A stretch of 64,000 bases of DNA from contig OZ241915.1 of assembly GCA_965203795.1 (NCBI GenBank), positions 1,488,001 to 1,552,000 on the forward strand. The letters run 5' to 3'. A program made the position numbers and the translations under genes. Shown piece after piece: positions 1 to 8,946 of the stretch (within the stretch, counting starts at the first letter, position 1; each line of letters opens with the position of its first letter). A model generated the notes under the pieces. It was not told the origin of the DNA. It saw nothing but the letters and a program-made list of their open reading frames with translations, and searched no databases. The stretch comes from CBDBBY01 sp965203795 (GTDB taxonomy: Bacteria; Pseudomonadota; Alphaproteobacteria; Rhodobacterales; Rhodobacteraceae).

Positions 1-439
1 GATCCACGCAAAGCGTGCATTTCTTCATGACGCCGTCGTCGTAGTCGTACTCCCTCGCGCCGTAGGGGCATGCCCAGGCGCAGAGCTTGCAGCCGATGCA
101 GGTGTCCGGATTAACCAGAACGATCCCGTCTTCCTCCCGCTTGTAGGAAGCTCCGGTCGGGCAGACGGTTACGCAGTCGGGCTCCTCGCAATGGAGGCAT
201 GATCGCGGAAAGTGGACCGTTCTCGAGCCGCCGTCCTGCACGACTTCGTAAGAGTGCACCCGGTTCAGCCACGCGCCGGACGGGTCGGCTCCGTAAGGAT
301 CATGGTCGGAGAGCGGAGCACTGTAGCCGCCGGTGTTCCATTCCTTGCAACTGGTGACGCAGGCGTGGCAGCCGACGCAAATGTCGAGATCGATGACGAG
401 GCCGAGCTTCTTCCCGGCGGGCGGGGGGAGGCTGGTCAT
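1..439 (-). CDS. soeB: Sulfite dehydrogenase iron-sulfur subunit SoeB (3' end outside window)
   Basis: Electron-transfer subunit that passes electrons from the molybdenum subunit to a membrane anchor and the quinone pool. About 146 residues are visible from ATG at 439. Four cysteine clusters of the DmsB/NrfC ferredoxin type can be read: CVGCHACVTSC, CLHCEEPDCVTVCP, CIGCKLCAWACP and the start of KKCTLC. The start codon overlaps the soeA stop as ATGA (positions 439-436), so the two genes are translationally coupled. The C-terminus and the expected SoeC membrane subunit lie beyond position 1. The family alone would fit any DMSO-reductase-type enzyme; the sulfite assignment rests on the xsc-pta-soeA neighbours. 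Confidence 0.88.
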   Translation of the reverse strand, partial: MTSLPPPAGKKLGLVIDLDICVGCHACVTSCKEWNTGGYSAPLSDHDPYGADPSGAWLNRVHSYEVVQDGGSRTVHFPRSCLHCEEPDCVTVCPTGASYKREEDGIVLVNPDTCIGCKLCAWACPYGAREYDYDDGVMKKCTLCVD

Positions 440-3288
440 GGCCCGGCCCGCCCGAAATCCGCCCCGTAAGCGAGCTTCTCCGGCGAAGGCGGCCGGGAGG
501 AGGTCCCTAGAGGTTCGAAATGCGGCGCGGTCGCGCCGCCGCCGTCCGCCTTCCGGACGGAGACCCTGAGGTCGAACCATGCAGCCTGGCCCGTGATCGG
601 ATCCGAATTCGGAATGCGCCGTCCGCATCCGTCATCCGGAAGAAGATGGGAAATCAAATGGTTGAGCAGGAACCCTCTGGCGGATTCCGGCGCGTTGCCG
701 GACAGCCCCCACGCGCCGCGGCGCTTCCCGACGGCATTCCAAGTCCAAACCGTGTTGGGATTGACGCCCTCCATCAGGGCGATCTGGCACCTGACTCGGC
801 CTTGCCGGGACTCCAGCCAGATCCAGTCGCCGTCCGACACGCCGACGCGCTTGCCGACCGAGCTGTGGACGTACAGCCGGTTCTCGGCCGTGATCTGCCG
901 AAGCCATGCGTTCTGGCTGCCCCACGAATGGTACATGTGCATCGGGCGCTGGGTGATGGCGTGGAGCGGGTACTGGCCGGGGTCCGAGAAAGCGTCCTCC
1001 AGCGGCGGCTGCCACATGGGAAGCGGGTCGAAATGCGTTCCAATCCGCTTCTTGGCCGATTCCGGCGGAACGATGTCGCCGTGGCCATCCGCGGCAAGCC
1101 TGAACGCTTGGAGAGGCTCGCTGTATATCTGGAAGATCGTGGGTTTCGGCTCGGCCCGGAATCCCATCTCCACAGCCCAGTCCAGATAGGCTTGGTTGGC
1201 GTGCTTGAAATACGCCTGCTCCCGCGAAAGCCGCGTCTCGAAATAGCCGCCGTTGGCGACATACCTTTCCAGCTGCCCGCTGTTGGGCTCGCCTTTGCCG
1301 ATGTCGGCGCCGTCCTTGCCGCGCCAGCCGGCCAGCGGGCCGACGCCGGGAGAGCGCTCGTGGTTCACCATGTAGTCCGGGTAACCGCCGGGGTATTTGG
1401 GCGACCCGTCGCCGTTCACGAATCCGGGCAGACCAAGGCGGGCGCCGAGCTCGATCAGGACCTCCTGGAAGCACCGGACGTCCCGGTCCGGCGCGACGAC
1501 CGGATGCCGGATCGAATCCGCCGCGGCGTCCGCATCGGAAATCGGGCGGTCAAGAAGCGAGATGCAGTCCCAGCGCTCAAGGTAGGTCGTGTCGGGAAGC
1601 ACCAGGTCCGCGTACGGCACGGTCTCCGAGTAGTAGGCGTCCGAGTAGATGATCTTAGGTATGGCGTAGGCGCCGTCGTCGCCGACGGCCGTGAGCGCGT
1701 CCACCGCCTCCTGCACGTTCATGGAGGAATTCCACGCCATGTTGGCCATGTACAGAAAGAGCACATCGATCCCGTAGGGATCGCGCGCCGCGGCGTTGCC
1801 GATGACCGAGTGCATGAGTCCGTGGACCGAGAGCGGCGCGTCCCAGCTGAAGCCCTTGTCGACCCGCGCCGCGCCGCCGCCGTTCAGCAGCAGATGCTCC
1901 GGGTTCTGCGGGAATCCCAAATGCGGCCCCGGCATCGGCTCCCCGGGAGAGACTTGGGAATCCTTGCCGTGCGGAAGCAGTCCGGGCGGCGCAAGCTTTG
2001 GGTAGGGCGGCTTGTAGCGGAACCCGCCCGGGCAATCGATTGACCCTAGCAGGATTTGAAGGACATGGATCGTTCTGCAGGTCTGGAAGCCGTTGGAATG
2101 CGCGGAAATTCCGCGCATCGCGTGCATCGAGACAGGGCGCCCGATCATCGATTCGTGCCGCTGCCCTTTCCAATCGGTCCAAGGCTGGTCGAGCACGATC
2201 TCCTCTTCGAACGCGGCGCGCGCGAGCTCGCGCGCGATGCGGCGTATCCGGGCGGCTTCAATGCCGGTCTGCTTGGCAACCTGATCGGGGCTGTAGACCT
2301 CGCCGAGGAATCTTTCGGCCAGCAGCCCGAACACCGTGTTCGCCCGGCGCCCGTCGGGCAGCTCGCGGCGCCCGGTCAGGGCAGGGCGCGCGGCGGGGTC
2401 CATCGCGCCCGCGAGCGCGCGGGACTCGTTGTCGAACGCCAGCGGATCGCCGTCTACGCCCCGCGCGAACAGGCCGTGCCCCGCGGAGCCGGGATCGTCC
2501 ACGACCAGCCATGGAGCGTTCGTGTACCGGACCAGATAGTCGAGGTCGATGTTTCTGGTCCGGAGAAGCTCGTGAATCAGGCTGCCCGCGAACAACCCGT
2601 CGGTGCCCGGCCGGATTCCGATCCATTCGTCGGCGACGGCCCCGTAGCCGGTCCGCACGGGGTTCACCGCGACGATCTTCGCGCCCCGGGACTTCAGCTT
2701 GCCGATTCCGATCTTGATCGGGTTGGAGGCGTGGTCCTCGGCGACGCCGAACAGCATGAAGTATTTCGCGAGCGCCCAGTCGGGCTCGCCGAACTCCCAG
2801 AACGAGCCGCCGAAGGTGTAGAGGCCGCCCGCCGCCATGTTCACCGAGCAGAAGCCGCCGTGGGCCGCGAAATTGGGCGTTCCGAACTTCATGGCCCAGA
2901 AGCCGGTCAGCGCCTGGCTCTGGTCGCGTCCGGTGAAGAAGGCCAGATTCCGGGGGTCCGCGCGGCGGGTTTCGGCAAGCCACTCCGTCGCCAGATCCAG
3001 CGCCTCGTCCCACGATATTTCCTCGAATTCCCCCGAGCCGCGCGGTCCGGTGCGCTTCAGGGGAGAACTGAGCCTGGCCGGCGAGCAGTGCTGCATGATG
3101 CCTGCGCTGCCCTTCCCGCAGATGACGCCCTTGTTGACAGGGTGGTCGCGGTTGCCTTCGATGTAGCGGACCTTGCCGTCCCGGATGTGGACGTCGATTC
3201 CGCACCGGCATGCGCACATGTAGCATGTCGTCTTGGCGATCGAATCTCCGACCGGCGCATTCAGGTTCAACGCGGCATCCTTCGCCAT
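436..3288 (-). CDS. soeA: Sulfite dehydrogenase molybdopterin catalytic subunit SoeA
   Basis: Molybdopterin oxidoreductase of the DMSO reductase family, 950 residues. It probably oxidises sulfite to sulfate on the cytoplasmic side: no Tat or Sec signal is visible. The N-terminus has a 4Fe-4S motif, CYMCACRC, with the fourth cysteine at VICGKG. Downstream are the molybdopterin guanine dinucleotide binding regions and a C-terminal domain beginning near THFDPLPMW. The ATG at 3288 has AGGA about seven bases upstream, and the gene starts four bases after the pta stop. Sulfite is the by-product of Xsc two genes upstream, which gives this enzyme its likely substrate. Related enzymes act on other oxyanions, so substrate is inferred from context. 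Confidence 0.87.
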   Translation of the reverse strand: MAKDAALNLNAPVGDSIAKTTCYMCACRCGIDVHIRDGKVRYIEGNRDHPVNKGVICGKGSAGIMQHCSPARLSSPLKRTGPRGSGEFEEISWDEALDLATEWLAETRRADPRNLAFFTGRDQSQALTGFWAMKFGTPNFAAHGGFCSVNMAAGGLYTFGGSFWEFGEPDWALAKYFMLFGVAEDHASNPIKIGIGKLKSRGAKIVAVNPVRTGYGAVADEWIGIRPGTDGLFAGSLIHELLRTRNIDLDYLVRYTNAPWLVVDDPGSAGHGLFARGVDGDPLAFDNESRALAGAMDPAARPALTGRRELPDGRRANTVFGLLAERFLGEVYSPDQVAKQTGIEAARIRRIARELARAAFEEEIVLDQPWTDWKGQRHESMIGRPVSMHAMRGISAHSNGFQTCRTIHVLQILLGSIDCPGGFRYKPPYPKLAPPGLLPHGKDSQVSPGEPMPGPHLGFPQNPEHLLLNGGGAARVDKGFSWDAPLSVHGLMHSVIGNAAARDPYGIDVLFLYMANMAWNSSMNVQEAVDALTAVGDDGAYAIPKIIYSDAYYSETVPYADLVLPDTTYLERWDCISLLDRPISDADAAADSIRHPVVAPDRDVRCFQEVLIELGARLGLPGFVNGDGSPKYPGGYPDYMVNHERSPGVGPLAGWRGKDGADIGKGEPNSGQLERYVANGGYFETRLSREQAYFKHANQAYLDWAVEMGFRAEPKPTIFQIYSEPLQAFRLAADGHGDIVPPESAKKRIGTHFDPLPMWQPPLEDAFSDPGQYPLHAITQRPMHMYHSWGSQNAWLRQITAENRLYVHSSVGKRVGVSDGDWIWLESRQGRVRCQIALMEGVNPNTVWTWNAVGKRRGAWGLSGNAPESARGFLLNHLISHLLPDDGCGRRIPNSDPITGQAAWFDLRVSVRKADGGGATAPHFEPLGTSSRPPSPEKLAYGADFGRAGP

Positions 3289-3292
3289 CCCG

Positions 3293-4315
3293 CTAGTCCT
3301 GCGCCTTCGCCGCCGCCTGCGCGCCGGTGATCGCGATCATCCGATACACGTCGTCTTCCGAACAGCCTCTCGACAGGTCGTTCGCCGGCCGCCGCAGCCC
3401 TTGCAGAATGGGTCCGAGCGCAGCTGCGCCTCCGATGCGCTCCGCGATCTTGTACCCGATGTTGCCTGCGTCGAGACTGGGGAAGACGAACACGTTCGCT
3501 CGCCCTTCGAGCGCGGAGCCGGGGGCCTTGCGGGCAGCGACGCTTGGAACAATGGCTGCGTCGAACTGGAGTTCGCCATCGACGATCAGGGAGGGTTCGC
3601 GGCTCCGGACGATCGACACGGCTTCGCGCACCCTCCGGATTGATTCGTGCTCCGCGCTTCCTGCCGTGGAGAACGACAGCATGGCGACCCGAGGCGTGAG
3701 CCGGGTGAGGGACCGCAGCGATTTCGCGGATTCGATTGCGATGCACGCGAGCTCCTCGGCGGTGGGGGCCATGATCAAGCCGCAATCGGCAAACACGACC
3801 GGCCGCGAGCAGGGCTCCCGCAGAAGCATAAGAAAATAGCTGGACACGACATCGGAGTCGTCAGCCTTGCCGATCATCCTGATGGCGGTGCGCACGGATT
3901 CGCGCGTAGTCGCGATGGCGCCCGCGACCGCGCCGTCGGCGTTCCTCGTCCGAACCATCATCGCGGCGTAGCCGAGGCAGGACGCGACGGCATCCCTTGC
4001 CTCGGCATCGCTCATGCGCTTCGGCGCCCGCAACTTCCTGTAGCAAAGGGCGAATTCGTCGATCCGCTTCGAACCGGCTGGATCAATAACTTCGATATCC
4101 GCTGCATTTCCGGCTGTTCGGAGCAGGCGGCGGATAGCCTCCTCGCCGCCGAGCAGAATCGGGCGGGCCAGCCCGGCCGCCGCCGCCCTGACCGCGCCGC
4201 CGACAATCCGCGGGTCCTCCCCCTCCGCCAGGACGATCACCGGGCAGGCCTTGCGGGACAAAGCGCAGATGTCTTCCAGAACCTCGTCCGGCGATCGCGC
4301 CTCGCTTTCCGCCAT
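3293..4315 (-). CDS. pta: Phosphate acetyltransferase
   Basis: Converts acetyl-phosphate plus CoA to acetyl-CoA. The 340 residues form a single PTA_PTB domain, the short form without the N-terminal DRTGG/P-loop regions of E. coli Pta. Typical motifs are VLAEGEDPRIV near the start, FADCGLIMAPTAEEL in the middle and NVFVFPSLDAGNIGYK near the end. It sits 33 bases after xsc and 4 before soeA, so it is co-transcribed and drains the acetyl-phosphate made by Xsc. GAGG lies seven bases before the ATG at 4315. This short type linked to xsc is known from taurine and other C2-sulfonate utilising alphaproteobacteria. Confidence 0.92.
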   Translation of the reverse strand: MAESEARSPDEVLEDICALSRKACPVIVLAEGEDPRIVGGAVRAAAAGLARPILLGGEEAIRRLLRTAGNAADIEVIDPAGSKRIDEFALCYRKLRAPKRMSDAEARDAVASCLGYAAMMVRTRNADGAVAGAIATTRESVRTAIRMIGKADDSDVVSSYFLMLLREPCSRPVVFADCGLIMAPTAEELACIAIESAKSLRSLTRLTPRVAMLSFSTAGSAEHESIRRVREAVSIVRSREPSLIVDGELQFDAAIVPSVAARKAPGSALEGRANVFVFPSLDAGNIGYKIAERIGGAAALGPILQGLRRPANDLSRGCSEDDVYRMIAITGAQAAAKAQD

Positions 4316-4348
4316 CCAAGCGCCTCGGCGCGGGGAAGGGGTCGCCGG

Positions 4349-6130
4349 CTAGAGGCAGGGCGCTTGAGGCACCATGTCTTCGCGGCTGATGCCGGCGACA
4401 ACCACAGGCGCCCGCATTGCGTCTCGCCGGAACGGCTCTCCCAATTCCTGGTTCAGCACGACCTCGACCAGCGTGGTGACCCGGTCCTCCATCTGTTCCT
4501 TGATTGCCGTGCTCAGCGCTTCGGTCAGCTCTTCCGCAGTTTCCACCCTCGCGCCTTTGAGCCCGCATGCCTTCGCGACCTCCGCGTACTGCACGCCTTG
4601 GTTCAGTTCCGTGCCCACGAAATTGTCGTCGAACCAGAGCGTCGTATTCCTTTTCTCCGCTCCCCACTGGTAGTTCCGGAAAACGACCATCGTGATCGGC
4701 TCCCAGTCGTTGCGTCCGCAGGCCGTAAGCTCGTTCATCGAGATCCCGAACGCGCCGTCCCCGGCGAATCCGACCACCGGAACGTCCGGGCAGCCGATCT
4801 TCGCGCCCAGAATGGACGGAAACCCGTAGCCGCAGGGCCCGAACAGGCCGGGCGCGAGGTATTTCCGGCCGCTTTCGAAGGTCGGGTAGGCGTTCCCGAT
4901 CGCGCAGTTGTTGCCGATGTCCGAGCTGATGATCGCCTCGGTCGGAAGCCCCGCCTGAATCGCCCGCCACGCCTGGCGGGGGCTCATCCGGTTTGGCTCC
5001 CGGGAACGGGCGCGTTCGTTCCAAGTCGTGCCGTCGTCGTCGTCCTCGTGGTCCATCGACGTGAGCTCCTGCGCCCAAGCTGATTTGGCCAGCGCGACGG
5101 CCGACTTGCGTTCGTCCCGCCCTTTGTCGCCCGCCGTCGTCGACAGCCGGGCGAGCAGGCGCTCGGCGACGGATCTGGCGTCCCCGCAGATCCCGACCGC
5201 CACCCGCTTGGTAAGCCCGATCCTGTCGGCGTTGATGTCGACCTGGATCAGCTTCGCGTGATCAGGCCAGTAGTTCTTTTGGTAGGCGGGCAGGGAGGAG
5301 AAGGGGTTGAGCCGGGTTCCGAGCGCCAGCACAACGTCGGCCCTCGAAATCATCTGCATCCCGGCCTTGGAGCCGTTGTAGCCCAAAGGCCCGCAAAACA
5401 GCGGGTGGGTGCCGGGGAAGGCGTCGTTGTGCTGGTAGTTGCAGCAGACCGGCGCGGACAGGCGCTCCGCCAGCGCGGCGGACGCGGGAATGGCGCCGGA
5501 GAGCACCACGCCGGCGCCATTGAGGATTACCGGAAACTCGGCATTCGATAGAAGGGAAGCGGCCTCCGCGATCGCGCTTTCGTCCCCTCCGGGGTGGGGA
5601 ATCCGGACGGCCTGCGGGAGTTCGATATCGATGACCTGGTTCCACAGGTCGCGCGGAACATTGATCTGGGCGGGCGCGGATCCCCGGAAGGCTTTCAGGA
5701 TGACGCGGTTCAGCACCTCGGCGATTCTGGTCTTGTCCCGGACCTCCTCCTGGTAGCAAACGCAGTCCTCGAACATGGCCATTTGCTTGATTTCCTGGAA
5801 TCCGCCTTGGCCGATCGTCTTGTTGGCGGCCTGCGGCGTGACAAGCAGCAGCGGCGAATGGTTCCAGTAGGCCGTGATGATTGGGGTAACCATGTTCGTG
5901 ATGCCGGGGCCGTTCTGGGCGATCGCCATGGACATCTTGCCCGTGGCGCGAGTGTAGCCGTCCGCGCACATGCCGGCGTTGACCTCGTGGGCGCAGTCCC
6001 AGAACCTGATCCCGGCCGCCGGGAACAGGTCGGAGATCGGCATCATGGCGGATCCGATGATGCCGAACGCGTGCTCTATGCCGTGCATCTGGAGAACTTT
6101 GACGAAGGCCTCCTCGGTGGTCATTTTCAT
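4349..6130 (-). CDS. xsc: Sulfoacetaldehyde acetyltransferase
   Basis: Thiamine-diphosphate enzyme that cleaves sulfoacetaldehyde with phosphate to acetyl-phosphate and sulfite, the key desulfonation step for taurine, isethionate and related C2 sulfonates. The 593 residues show the N-terminal pyrimidine-binding domain (HEVNAGMCADGY), a central domain and the C-terminal pyrophosphate-binding motif around VVGFAGDGAFGISMNEL. Length and sequence match the xsc branch of the acetolactate-synthase superfamily. ATG at 6130 follows GGGGAG by about eight bases. No taurine dehydrogenase, transaminase, transporter or regulator is visible upstream, so the source of sulfoacetaldehyde must be encoded elsewhere. 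Confidence 0.95.
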   Translation of the reverse strand: MKMTTEEAFVKVLQMHGIEHAFGIIGSAMMPISDLFPAAGIRFWDCAHEVNAGMCADGYTRATGKMSMAIAQNGPGITNMVTPIITAYWNHSPLLLVTPQAANKTIGQGGFQEIKQMAMFEDCVCYQEEVRDKTRIAEVLNRVILKAFRGSAPAQINVPRDLWNQVIDIELPQAVRIPHPGGDESAIAEAASLLSNAEFPVILNGAGVVLSGAIPASAALAERLSAPVCCNYQHNDAFPGTHPLFCGPLGYNGSKAGMQMISRADVVLALGTRLNPFSSLPAYQKNYWPDHAKLIQVDINADRIGLTKRVAVGICGDARSVAERLLARLSTTAGDKGRDERKSAVALAKSAWAQELTSMDHEDDDDGTTWNERARSREPNRMSPRQAWRAIQAGLPTEAIISSDIGNNCAIGNAYPTFESGRKYLAPGLFGPCGYGFPSILGAKIGCPDVPVVGFAGDGAFGISMNELTACGRNDWEPITMVVFRNYQWGAEKRNTTLWFDDNFVGTELNQGVQYAEVAKACGLKGARVETAEELTEALSTAIKEQMEDRVTTLVEVVLNQELGEPFRRDAMRAPVVVAGISREDMVPQAPCL

Positions 6131-7079
6131 GGTCGCACTCCCCGTTCCCTAGCCGATTGCCGGGCCGCGTCCCGGATCCTCCGGGACTGCTCCGTACGTT
6201 CTTCGCCGACCGCCAGCCGCCCCGTCAACACCGCTTGGGTGCCCGCTCCGCGAGCGTCGGTCAATATCCGCGCGCAATTCCGCCTGATTGCAGCAAGGCG
6301 CGCCGGCGCGGTTCCGTTCGCGCATTAGACTTGCCGGAGTGAAAGGGCAGAACGACATGTTGACGCCGGAAACGATGCTTCTCAACGCGGGGCCCATCTT
6401 CGCCCGGCAGCCGGAAGTGGAATTGATTGCCGCAGGTGTCAAGCCCATCGAATCGCGTCGCACTTAGCAAGCAGATTCAATCCGCCGCCGATCCCCGAAG
6501 GCGACGTGCCCGTCGACCGCCTGGAATTCCTTGATCCTGCTTCGCGGTTCACGGGCGGGGGCAGGGCGCTGCTCAATTGCGTTTGCGGAGCCGGCCCGGC
6601 CCGGAACCGTCGCCGCAGCTCCTACGCGGCAAGCAGCAGTCCGAGAGCCCGACCGCATGCTACGGCAGAACGTGCAGGCCGCAGCAGACGGCGCACGATC
6701 TCAAGAAATACGCATGTTTCAATAATTCAATGCCTTGGAGACGACAACTGCATTAGGCTGCCAACACTGCGTCGAAACGTGGATCTTGTGGAACGCTCGT
6801 CGGACCGCGTCGCGCGTGCATGATTGCCGACGGGAGGGCAGGCTACGTCGGAGCGACGGTGGCGGCGTTCGGGCGGGCAGCGCGAGCAGCGAGGTCGATA
6901 ATCGGCCCATGCGGCATATTTGCGCACACCACGAGTGGCGTACCGTGTTTCCGGAGGCTATCGATTCGGGACAGACCGTGATCGCCTCACGCCGGTTTGC
7001 CGAGCGGATGGCCAGACGTCGGAAGGCGGGTTTCCGGCAAACAAGCCGCACTGTTCCGAGGGCTATTGCGCTGTACGGG
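6131..7079. other. Intergenic region with one doubtful 36-codon ORF
   Basis: Between the divergent ends of xsc and the AAA ATPase gene there is no convincing gene. A 36-codon plus-strand frame (ATG 6357 to TAG 6467, beginning MLTPETMLLNAGPIFA) has a plausible composition, but I cannot assign it and it may be a remnant. Longer open frames at 6719-7307 have the arginine- and cysteine-rich composition of GC-rich shadow frames. The xsc promoter should lie just right of 6130, but I see no clear -35/-10 pair. No tRNA-like structure was noticed. Confidence 0.4.
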
Positions 7080-8357
7080 CTATTTTTTCGAACTGCGCTG
7101 CGCTGTTCCGGGTTCGCTTTCTTGAAACCGCTGCTCCGCCGCATCGGCCACGTAATCCATCAGGCTGGGGATGCCGGGCTCGCACATGCGCTCGCTGCCG
7201 ACTTGGCTCCAGACGAAACCGACATTGCGGAGTTCGTCCTCGGCCCAAAGAGCGGCATCGTCCGCGCCCTCCTTTTCCGCCTTCGACGCCAGCTTAGGGT
7301 CGACTGACCCGGCAACGGCCGCCTCGAAGGCGTGAACAGGAACGGCCGACCGCGACGCGAACAGCCGCGCAACGGCTTCGGCCGCGGGAACGAGCCTGCG
7401 TGCTGAGAGCTCCCGGTACCGGTTCGCATAATAGGAATCGCGGGCAGTTCGTAACTCGCCGAGCGCTGGTTCCAAAAGCTCATCGCCTATCGTGCGGCCC
7501 GACTCAAGCCGGTCAGGTTCCTCGATCGCGGCGGTGTGCATCGCGTTGCCGACCAGCTGCAGAAAGTAGGGATAGCGCTGCGCTTCCCGGGCGGCGCGGT
7601 CCAATGCAGCTTCCCGAACGCCATAGCCTGCCCGATCCAACGGCTGGCGGATCGCGTCCTTCGCAGCTTCGGATGTCAGAAGACCGACGCCGGTCGTCTG
7701 GATGCGGCTCCAGAACGTGGCCTGTACCGAATTGAGCCGGCCCGGCAAATCGGGCGTGCCCGCCAGCACCAGCAGCAGCGGCTGCCGGGCGGCCACTATT
7801 TGAATCGAATTCAGGAAATCGCGAGCCGCTTCGGGATAGAGGCTCATGATATGGGCCTCGTCGACCAGCACAAGCAACCCTTTTTCGGCCCTTCGTTCGA
7901 GCACAGGTCCCAGCAGCCTCTGAGGCGTGGATTCTCCGCCGGCGGGGACAGAAAAGCCTGCGAAGAGCTGGCTCGCAATTCCCGCGGCCGATCTGAGGAG
8001 GCCGCCGCCAACACTCTGAAGCCATTGCGAGTTCTGCGTTCCCGCCAAGGCCAAAACCAGACGCTCATGAGAATTGAAATCGTCCCCCGTTAAACGAACG
8101 CAATCAGCTCCGGAATGCGCGCCGCCTTTCCGGGTCGTTTCTTGCGCCCAGTGCAGCAACGCGGTCTTGCCGTTGCCTCGGGGCCCGATCAGGCCGATCT
8201 GAATGCCCGCCGGATAGCCGCCGGCGATCGCGGCCAGCTGCCGTGCGATCTTCTTCTTCTCAGTTTCGCGGCCGGCGAGCAGAGGGGGAGGGGTTCCGAA
8301 TCCAGGCCGGAACAGCGGGTAATCGGCATTGGCCAGACTTGCCGGTTCCTTAGCCAA
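7080..8357 (-). CDS. Orphan AAA+ ATPase (ORC/Cdc6-like, AAA_16 type)
   Basis: A 425-residue P-loop ATPase of unknown role. After an N-terminal linker (PPLLAGRETEKKKIARQL) comes Walker A GPRGNGKT near residue 57 and Walker B LLVLVDEAH near residue 165. A sensor-like segment LLVLAGTPDLPGRL follows, then a winged-helix-like C-terminal half. The layout resembles MalT/ORC-type AAA_16 proteins found as regulators or in defence loci. No signal peptide or membrane segment is seen. The start is TTG at 8357 with AGGGA nearby. It stands alone between two gene-free regions of 949 and 589 bases, so the neighbourhood gives no functional clue. I do not assign a function. Confidence 0.75.
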   Translation of the reverse strand: MAKEPASLANADYPLFRPGFGTPPPLLAGRETEKKKIARQLAAIAGGYPAGIQIGLIGPRGNGKTALLHWAQETTRKGGAHSGADCVRLTGDDFNSHERLVLALAGTQNSQWLQSVGGGLLRSAAGIASQLFAGFSVPAGGESTPQRLLGPVLERRAEKGLLVLVDEAHIMSLYPEAARDFLNSIQIVAARQPLLLVLAGTPDLPGRLNSVQATFWSRIQTTGVGLLTSEAAKDAIRQPLDRAGYGVREAALDRAAREAQRYPYFLQLVGNAMHTAAIEEPDRLESGRTIGDELLEPALGELRTARDSYYANRYRELSARRLVPAAEAVARLFASRSAVPVHAFEAAVAGSVDPKLASKAEKEGADDAALWAEDELRNVGFVWSQVGSERMCEPGIPSLMDYVADAAEQRFQESEPGTAQRSSKK

Positions 8358-8946
8358 CTCCGCAATTCCCTAGCAATTTGGCGGATTGAAGCTAGCACGC
8401 TGTTGCAGCGGCAGGAAGCCGCAATCGAAACCTCGCAACGGGTTTCCCGAATACGGCCAGCAACCGACGCAAGCGCACCCTTGGAACCGCGCCGCAAACC
8501 GGCTGCGCTGTCATTGGCGCGTTGCCGCAAACGCGCCGAGCGGCTGGCGACCATGCCGGAACCATTGTCCGGGCGGCTTTGATCTGGAATTCCACTGATC
8601 GCGCTTGCGGAAGCTTTCCGTCGGACCGGAGCGGAACCAGCTGCGTTCTGGGCCGTAGGCGAATGCCGGCCGCCACTTTCGATTACGGAAGGGCGTGCGT
8701 TTTGCCAGATGTCAGATCCCTTCCGCGACGGGGAGCGGAAAGAAATCCCGAATTCTGAAACGTTTGAATTCAATCTGTTGCGGACGGGCGCTGTCGCGGC
8801 CTCTCGGCAGCGTCCCGCCAAGCCACATGCAGGCCGCGAGCCGCCGGAAACGGGATCCCCTTGGTTTCGCCGATCATCGGTGCCGCCATTGACAACCGGC
8901 GCGATGCTGGCACGCTAACCATCGCGCAAGCGGGCTCCTCGGCAGT
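8358..8946. other. Gene-free region
   Basis: 589 bases between the ATPase gene (minus) and the sulfatase gene (plus), holding promoters for both. Open frames here are short and have shadow-like composition. I see no repeat, RNA or recognisable motif. Confidence 0.4.

Noticed and set aside
2056..3330. Long plus-strand frames opposite soeA
   Set aside because: They lie antisense to a well-conserved molybdopterin enzyme and show no domain.
6719..7307. Possible proteins in the gap left of the AAA ATPase gene
   Set aside because: Frames on both strands have shadow-like composition with no motif.
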